A DNA stretch of 9,456 nt from positions 1 through 9,456 of the forward strand of contig SKII01000080.1 in assembly GCA_007116505.1 (NCBI GenBank), given 5' to 3'. The DNA is from Nitriliruptoraceae bacterium. GTDB taxonomy: Bacteria; Actinomycetota; Nitriliruptoria; Nitriliruptorales; Nitriliruptoraceae. This document shows, one piece after another, positions 5,751 through 9,456 of the stretch. The notes beneath the pieces are model-generated. The model saw nothing but the letters and a program-made list of their open reading frames with translations. It searched no databases and had not been told where the DNA came from. Positions within the stretch are counted from its first letter, which is position 1. Each line of letters starts with the position of its first letter. The position numbers and the translations under genes are program-made.

Positions 5751-6596
5751 ATGGCCAACCCTGCGGCCGTGTTCGCGCTCGTCCTCGCGATGACCGCCGT
5801 CGGCGCATCGCTGCTCACCTGGACGCGTCCGACGTTCGGGCTCGTCCGCTCCGGCTACGAGCTCCTCGTCGGCACGGTGGTGGCGCTGCTCGGCTGGGGT
5901 GCACACGCAGCGTTCGCCTCCCCCGTCGCCCGCGTGCTCGGCGCGGACCCGACGAGCCCGGTCGGCGCGACGCGCCCGTTCCTCCTCGCGTTCATCGGGC
6001 TGACGGTCGCGGCGGTCGTCCTCCGGGCGCTCCGGCTCACGCCCGCGGTCCCGCGGACGCTCGGGCTCGCCGGCACGGTCGCCGGTGGCGCGGCGCTGTG
6101 GCCGCTCGCGGTGCTGCGCGCGGAGGCAGGGGGTGCGGGCGGGGTCGCTCAGGGGCTCGTCGAGCTCGCGCTCGGCACGGCCCTGCTCGGGTCCATCCTC
6201 TTCGGGATGCTCCTCGGCCACTGGTACCTCGTCGAGCGGCGGCTGACGAACCGGCCCATGGTGACGGTCGCCTGGATCAACGTCGCCGTGATCGGGGCGG
6301 GCCTCGCCTCGGTGCTGCTCTCGTGGCGCAACCCTGCCCCGTGCGCGGAGCTCGACGGGGCTGCGTTCCAGCAGTGCTCGCTGCTGTTCGCCCCGATCCT
6401 GCGCATCGGTTCGATGACGGTGGTGCTCGGGCTCGGGGTACTCGCGCTGCTCGCGCTGATCGCCGGCTTCAACGTCAAGCTCGCTCGCGAGGGCGGCCGG
6501 TCGATCCAGGCGGCCACCGGCATGTTCTACCTGGCCGTCATCCTCGCGCCGGCCGTCGAGTTCGCAGCGAAGGTGCGCTTCTTCCCTCAGGGCTGA
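5751..6596 (+). CDS. Eight-segment integral membrane protein of unknown function
   Basis: A 281-residue, strongly hydrophobic protein with about eight membrane segments, roughly at 3-24, 36-56, 75-94, 103-122, 133-156, 170-192, 211-240 and 255-275. I do not recognise a named family. Notable features are GHWYLVERRL at 156-165, with His, Trp and Tyr at a membrane boundary; a short loop with two cysteines, C198 and C209, that could form a disulfide on the outer face; and a last helix AATGMFYLAVILAPAVEFAAK carrying a buried Glu270. Buried His and Glu hint at a cofactor, metal or ion role, but that is speculation. ATG 5751 is preferred over ATG 5733 because GGAGG at 5740-5744 is correctly spaced only for the former. 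It follows pepA and converges on the methyltransferase gene. Confidence 0.82.
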   Translation: MANPAAVFALVLAMTAVGASLLTWTRPTFGLVRSGYELLVGTVVALLGWGAHAAFASPVARVLGADPTSPVGATRPFLLAFIGLTVAAVVLRALRLTPAVPRTLGLAGTVAGGAALWPLAVLRAEAGGAGGVAQGLVELALGTALLGSILFGMLLGHWYLVERRLTNRPMVTVAWINVAVIGAGLASVLLSWRNPAPCAELDGAAFQQCSLLFAPILRIGSMTVVLGLGVLALLALIAGFNVKLAREGGRSIQAATGMFYLAVILAPAVEFAAKVRFFPQG

Positions 6597-6608
6597 CGCG
6601 GCGGACGC

Positions 6609-6634
6609 CCGCGCTGGCCGGAGACGCAGCGCGG
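6609..6634. terminator. Hairpin between convergent genes, candidate bidirectional terminator
   Basis: CCGCGCT (6609-6615) and AGCGCGG (6628-6634) form a perfect seven-base-pair stem with a 12-base loop. It fills the 39-base gap between the membrane protein stop and the methyltransferase stop, a place where a shared terminator is expected. There is no T-tract, as is common in very GC-rich genomes. Confidence 0.45.
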
Positions 6635-6635
6635 C

Positions 6636-7247
6636 TCAGCGCCGCGTGACGAGGAGCATCCCGTCGTGCTCCTGGAGCACGGTCGCGTCGAGCCGCTCGT
6701 CGTCGGCGACGGCACCGAGCAGCCGCGCCAGCACCGGCCCGTGGTCGCCCCGGCGGAGCACGCCACGCACGACGAGCAGTCCACCGGGCGCGAGCACGCG
6801 GACGACGTCGTCGATCAGCGTCGGGTACCGCGCGGGGCTGCCCTGCAGCACGCACATGCCGTAGTGGTCGACGGCGAGCCGCGGCAGCACCTCCACCGGA
6901 TCCCCGAGGATGGTGCGGACACGGTCGGCGTGGCCGGCGACCTCGAGCGCCTCCGCGGCCAGCGCGTGCGCGTTCGTGTCCGGCTCGATCGTCGTCAGCG
7001 CCGCTCGTGGCGGCAGCGCCGGGACGATGTGCAGGGCGCCGACGCCGCCGCACGCGCCGACCTCGACGACGTCGGCGGCGCTCGCCGGCAGACGTCCGGC
7101 GAGCCAGCCGAGCAGCGAGCCCTCCTCGGGCGACACGGGCGTCATCCCCACGGCGCGCTCGCGGGCGTCGAGGACGGCCTGCTCCTCGACCGCGAACAGC
7201 GCGCGCAGCTCGTCGCGGATGGTGTCCTCGTCGCTCGGTCCCGCCAC
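6636..7247 (-). CDS. O-methyltransferase-like class I SAM-dependent methyltransferase
   Basis: A 203-residue Rossmann-fold protein of the methyltransferase group that includes M. tuberculosis Rv1220c. GMTPVSPEEGSLLGWLAGRL (34-53) is the family lead-in. Motif I is VVEVGACGGVGALH at 60-73, the acidic end of strand two is TTIEPD at 85-90, and LAPGGLLVV (152-160) is the post-motif strand. The C-terminal DDERLDATVLQEHDGMLLV matches the family ending. Catechol-type members carry a metal-binding DAxK and a later DN; here those places read QGSP (135-138) and RG (161-162). SAM binding therefore looks intact but metal-dependent catalysis does not. The substrate is unknown. GTG 7247 is chosen because GGAGAG lies upstream; GTG 7274 is also possible. 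The gene is divergent from htrA. Confidence 0.8.
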   Translation of the reverse strand: MAGPSDEDTIRDELRALFAVEEQAVLDARERAVGMTPVSPEEGSLLGWLAGRLPASAADVVEVGACGGVGALHIVPALPPRAALTTIEPDTNAHALAAEALEVAGHADRVRTILGDPVEVLPRLAVDHYGMCVLQGSPARYPTLIDDVVRVLAPGGLLVVRGVLRRGDHGPVLARLLGAVADDERLDATVLQEHDGMLLVTRR

Positions 7248-7307
7248 GATCGTCCGCTCTCCGCTCCGCACGCCATCACGGCGCCGCCGGTGCTCGCGGG
7301 GCCGGAA

Positions 7308-7353
7308 GGACCCGTCCTGAGCCGGTCCACGGACGGTAGCGGCCTCGTACCCT
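7308..7353. promoter_or_regulatory. Divergent control region of the methyltransferase and htrA
   Basis: The 169-base gap 7248-7416 holds GGACCCGTCCTGA (7308-7320), repeated exactly upstream of tatB at 8851-8863. GGACC (7308-7312) and GGTCC (7324-7328) can pair. TACCGT on the minus strand (7338-7333) and TACCCT on the plus strand (7348-7353) are candidate -10 hexamers for the methyltransferase and htrA. I looked for a sigma-E-type promoter (GGAAC, then GTT) for htrA and saw no good match; GGAAGG at 7304-7309 is the nearest. Confidence 0.35.
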
Positions 7354-7375
7354 CCGGGGTGAAGAGGTGGACCGG

Positions 7376-7402
7376 GCCGACGAGGCCGAGGAAGCCGAGG
7401 AA
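7376..7402 (+). repeat. Three tandem 9-bp units in the htrA leader
   Basis: GCCGACGAG is followed by two exact copies of GCCGAGGAA (7385-7393 and 7394-7402), ending just before the AAGAAGGG that serves as the htrA ribosome-binding site. The first unit differs at two positions. It lies in the putative 5' leader and is not in frame with htrA. Confidence 0.6.
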
Positions 7403-7416
7403 GAAGGGCGGCACGG

Positions 7417-8832
7417 ATGCGGGACCGCGACGAGTGGCGCAGGCCATGGGCCGAGGGGGCTGCCCGACTGCCGGCGGCCGCCACCGAGCAGCCCGCCGAC
7501 TACGTGTCCGCTGCTCCGCAGGCCGGCTCCCAGCCCGCTGCGCAGCCAGCCCCGCAGCCGTTCCCCCAGCCGTCGTGGAGCGGCCTCGACGGCGCGTTCG
7601 ACCTCACCGCCGAGACCGTTCCGGCTCCTTCGCTCCCAGCCCCTGCGACCCCGGCTCCGTCCTCCGCGGCGGCCGGAGGGCAGGCCGGCGCTGAGGCAGC
7701 GCCTCGCGGACCGCGCGCTCGGGGCGGGCTGCTCGGTGGTCTGCTCGCCGGCGTCGTCGGTGCGCTCGCGACGGTCGTCGTGCTCGCCGCCGTCGGCGTG
7801 GTCGACGTCGCCCCGTCCGCCGTCGGTGGCGATGCGCCCGCCGCGCAGGCCCCGACCGCCGCTCCCGACCCGGCGGCCCCCCGTCCGACGCTCCCTGGTC
7901 AGGGTGCTGACGCGTCGGTCATCCCCGACGTCGCCGAGCTCGTCCTCCCGAGCGTCGTGCGCATCAACGCGAGCGGGTCGGGCGACCTCTCCGCAGCGAA
8001 CGCGCTCGGATCCGGCGTCATCTACCGCTCCGACGGCTACATCATCACGAACCATCACGTCATCGAGAACGCGCGCGCCGTGGAGGTCCTGCTGTCCGAC
8101 GGGGACCGCTTCACCGCGGAGATCGTCGGGAGCGACGAGCTCAACGACCTCGCCCTGCTCCGCATCGACCGCACCGACCTGCCCGCGATCGCGCTGCGTC
8201 CGGTCGACGAGCCGACGCGCGTCGGTGAGACCGTCGTCGCCATCGGCTCGCCGTTCGGGCTCGACGCGACCGTCACGTCGGGCATCGTCAGCGCGCTGAA
8301 CCGTGAGATCCGCGTCTCGAACGGTCCGGACGTCATCCCCGGAGCGATCCAGACCGACGCGGCGATCAACCCGGGGAACTCGGGGGGTGCGCTCGTCGAC
8401 CTGCAGGGCCGCCTCGTCGGGATCAACACGGCGATCCAGTCACGCTCCGGGGTCAACGAGGGCGTCGGCTTCGCCGTCCCCGTCCGTCAGGCCGTCGTGT
8501 CGAGCGACCAGCTCATCGAGCAGGGCTTCGTCCGCTACCCGCTGCTCGGCATCACCGGCAACGACATCAACGCGCAGGTCGCCGAGGCGTTCTCGCTGCC
8601 GAACCGTCGGGGCGCTGTCGTCGCGACCGTGCAGTCGGGCTCGGGGGCCGAGGCCGGCGGCCTGCGTCCAGGGGACGTGATCATCGCGGTCGATGGCCTC
8701 GAGCTGCGCTCCATGGCCGACCTCGTGCTCGAGGTGCGTCGCAGAGCGCCGGGCATGACGGTGACCCTCGACGTCGTCCGGGAGGACGGTCCGGTCGTGA
8801 TCGAGGTCCTGCTCGGGGAGCGCCCCCGCTGA
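7417..8832 (+). CDS. htrA: Membrane-anchored HtrA/DegP-type serine protease with C-terminal PDZ
   Basis: A 471-residue S1C protease for extracytoplasmic protein quality control. Residues 1-96 form a cytosolic, Pro/Ala/Gln-rich tail (QPAAQPAPQPFPQPSW). Basic RGPRAR then leads into one membrane helix at about 105-128. After an Ala/Pro linker, the trypsin-like domain spans about 160-360 with His214 in TNHHVI, Asp244 in LNDLALL and Ser322 in NPGNSGGAL. A single PDZ domain (about 376-466) contains LLGITG and GGLRPGDVIIAVDG. The catalytic triad is complete. The ATG at 7417 is supported by AAGAAGGG at 7401-7408. The N-terminal anchor and single PDZ are typical of actinobacterial HtrA. It is followed after 69 bases by tatB. 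In M. tuberculosis htrA lies beside sigE and rseA; neither is here. Confidence 0.95.
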   Translation: MRDRDEWRRPWAEGAARLPAAATEQPADYVSAAPQAGSQPAAQPAPQPFPQPSWSGLDGAFDLTAETVPAPSLPAPATPAPSSAAAGGQAGAEAAPRGPRARGGLLGGLLAGVVGALATVVVLAAVGVVDVAPSAVGGDAPAAQAPTAAPDPAAPRPTLPGQGADASVIPDVAELVLPSVVRINASGSGDLSAANALGSGVIYRSDGYIITNHHVIENARAVEVLLSDGDRFTAEIVGSDELNDLALLRIDRTDLPAIALRPVDEPTRVGETVVAIGSPFGLDATVTSGIVSALNREIRVSNGPDVIPGAIQTDAAINPGNSGGALVDLQGRLVGINTAIQSRSGVNEGVGFAVPVRQAVVSSDQLIEQGFVRYPLLGITGNDINAQVAEAFSLPNRRGAVVATVQSGSGAEAGGLRPGDVIIAVDGLELRSMADLVLEVRRRAPGMTVTLDVVREDGPVVIEVLLGERPR

Positions 8833-8841
8833 GCCCACGGG

Positions 8842-8863
8842 TAGCCTGACGGACCCGTCCTGA
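8842..8863 (+). promoter_or_regulatory. Candidate tatB promoter with repeated 13-mer
   Basis: TAGCCT (8842-8847) lies 54 bases before the tatB start. It is followed directly by GGACCCGTCCTGA (8851-8863), the 13-base sequence also found upstream of htrA. GACGG and CCGTC (8848-8852 and 8855-8859) form a small dyad just downstream of the hexamer, where an operator could sit. The hexamer is the same as that before the aminopeptidase gene. Confidence 0.4.
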
Positions 8864-8901
8864 ACCGATCGAACCGACCGAGCCATCGAGCGGAGGTCCG
8901 C

Positions 8902-9228
8902 GTGCCCGGCATGCAGGAGCTCATCGTCATCGCGCTCGTCGCGCTGTTCGTGCTGGGCCCTGAGCGGCTCCCCGTGGTCATGCGTGCCGCTGGTCGGCTC
9001 CTCGGGAAGGTCCGTGCCTACGGGGTGACCGCCTCGAAGGAGCTGCGAGGTGTCGCGGACCTCGGCGGCCTGGGTGAGCTCGAGCAGGAGGTCGGCGAGC
9101 TGCGGCGCGAGCTCGACCGTACGCGGGCGGACCTCCGGCGTGCGATGCGTGAGACGATGTCGTCCGCGGGCCCGCAGCCGCTGCGGCCGGCCGTGCCGTC
9201 GCAGGACGACGACGAGCAGCAGGGATGA
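8902..9228 (+). CDS. tatB: Sec-independent (twin-arginine) translocase subunit TatB
   Basis: A 108-residue protein of the TatA/TatB family, here assigned TatB. A short N-terminal membrane helix (about 5-18) contains the polar residue E6. The hinge LGPERLP follows at 18-24, the family FGPEKLP motif. An amphipathic helix, PVVMRAAGRLLGKVRAYG, comes next, followed by a long charged coiled-coil region (about 65-92, LEQEVGELRRELDRTRADLR) and an acidic tail. TatB joins TatC to recognise folded precursors at the cytoplasmic membrane. The GLU residue near the start and the long helical tail favour TatB over TatA. GTG 8902 is chosen because GGAGG at 8892-8896 is properly spaced; ATG 8911 would shorten the helix. 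tatA and tatC are not in the window. Its place after htrA is the usual actinobacterial arrangement. Confidence 0.9.
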   Translation: MPGMQELIVIALVALFVLGPERLPVVMRAAGRLLGKVRAYGVTASKELRGVADLGGLGELEQEVGELRRELDRTRADLRRAMRETMSSAGPQPLRPAVPSQDDDEQQG

Positions 9229-9232
9229 TCCG

Positions 9233-9456
9233 GTGCACCCGCTGACGGCGGCCGCGCTGGTCGCGGGCTCCTTCATCGCGGTCCGCGGTGGGCGCGGCGG
9301 CGATGCCGACGCGCGGCTCTCCGCACGCATCACGTCCCTGCGGACACCCGGGCGGGATGCGGTCGTGCGCGTCGCCACCGACGCGGGCTCGCTCTACGGC
9401 GTCGGGGTCGTCGCGGGTCTCGCCGCGCTCTCGGGCCGGCCGTCCCTCGCACGGCG
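9233..9456 (+). CDS. Probable PAP2-family phosphatase, N-terminal part (runs off window)
   Basis: An open frame of 74 complete codons starts at GTG 9233, four bases after the tatB stop, with AGGGA at 9221-9225 as ribosome-binding site. It runs past the right edge. The sequence opens with a hydrophobic stretch (LTAAALVAGSFIAV), then DADARLSARITSLRTPGRDAVVRVATDAGSLYGVGVVAGLAAL. The pattern of Asp, Arg-Thr-Pro, Asp, then Ala-Thr-x-x-Gly-Ser before a membrane helix is typical of the N-terminal part of membrane PAP2 (lipid or undecaprenyl phosphate) phosphatases. The catalytic motifs lie beyond the window, so the assignment is tentative. The tight spacing suggests translational coupling with tatB. 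ATG 9225 overlaps the tatB stop but its frame closes after six codons. Confidence 0.55.
   Translation, partial: MHPLTAAALVAGSFIAVRGGRGGDADARLSARITSLRTPGRDAVVRVATDAGSLYGVGVVAGLAALSGRPSLAR

Noticed and set aside
4756..5808. A 350-residue minus-strand frame opposite pepA
   Set aside because: It is Asp/Glu/Val/Gly-rich without motif and lies wholly opposite an unmistakable M17 peptidase.
6666..7694. Plus-strand open frame spanning the methyltransferase and the htrA start
   Set aside because: It is antisense to the methyltransferase and out of frame with htrA, with an Arg-rich composition and no family resemblance. It also does not look like a sigE or rseA remnant.
7276..8058. Minus-strand frame opposite the htrA N-terminus with Gly/Arg-rich sequence
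   Set aside because: It is a shadow of htrA; no ribosome-binding site or domain is visible.

Overview
The window reads as a stretch of chromosome from a very GC-rich actinobacterium-like genome. GC is visibly above 70%, codons end overwhelmingly in G or C, Shine-Dalgarno sites are strong (GGAGG type), and GTG starts are common. The htrA and tatB genes beside a methyltransferase, plus a mycobacterial-type stand-alone pyrimidine reductase, fit Actinomycetota. A deep-branching class such as Nitriliruptoria or Acidimicrobiia is only a guess. I see no rRNA, tRNA, CRISPR, transposase or phage gene. Coding density is high; the longest gaps are about 169 and 135 bases, both between divergent genes.

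Layout. (1) 1-948, plus strand: a possible tail of an upstream gene, then a dihydropteroate-synthase-fold protein that keeps its pterin-binding residues but has rebuilt both substrate loops. (2) 982-2522, minus strand: an alpha/beta hydrolase and then a RibD-C-type reductase, apparently coupled and converging on the DHPS-like gene. (3) 2618-3073, plus: an SRPBCC protein, divergent from the hydrolase across a near-perfect 23-bp palindrome. (4) 3095-3999, minus: a cupin followed by a FlK-like hotdog thioesterase. (5) 4135-6596, plus: an M17 leucyl aminopeptidase and an eight-segment membrane protein of unknown function. (6) 6636-7247, minus: an O-methyltransferase-like protein. (7) 7417 to the end, plus: a membrane-anchored HtrA protease with a PDZ domain, TatB, and the start of a probable PAP2-family phosphatase.

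How the genes may work together. The right end resembles the actinobacterial envelope-stress neighbourhood (in Mycobacterium tuberculosis, as I recall, methyltransferase Rv1220c, sigE, rseA, htrA, tatB), but sigE and rseA are absent between the methyltransferase and htrA. The left end places a DHPS-like protein beside a reductase of the DHFR fold, which suggests pterin, flavin or deazaflavin chemistry but does not prove it. The middle is house-keeping and small-molecule detoxification genes without an obvious shared pathway.

I did not find a clearly new defence or mobile system. The best leads are the remodelled DHPS active site, the reductase without an orthodox start codon, the palindromic operator between divergent genes, a DosR-like repeat before the thioesterase, the catalytically altered methyltransferase, and a TAnCCT-type -10 hexamer recurring upstream of many of the genes.
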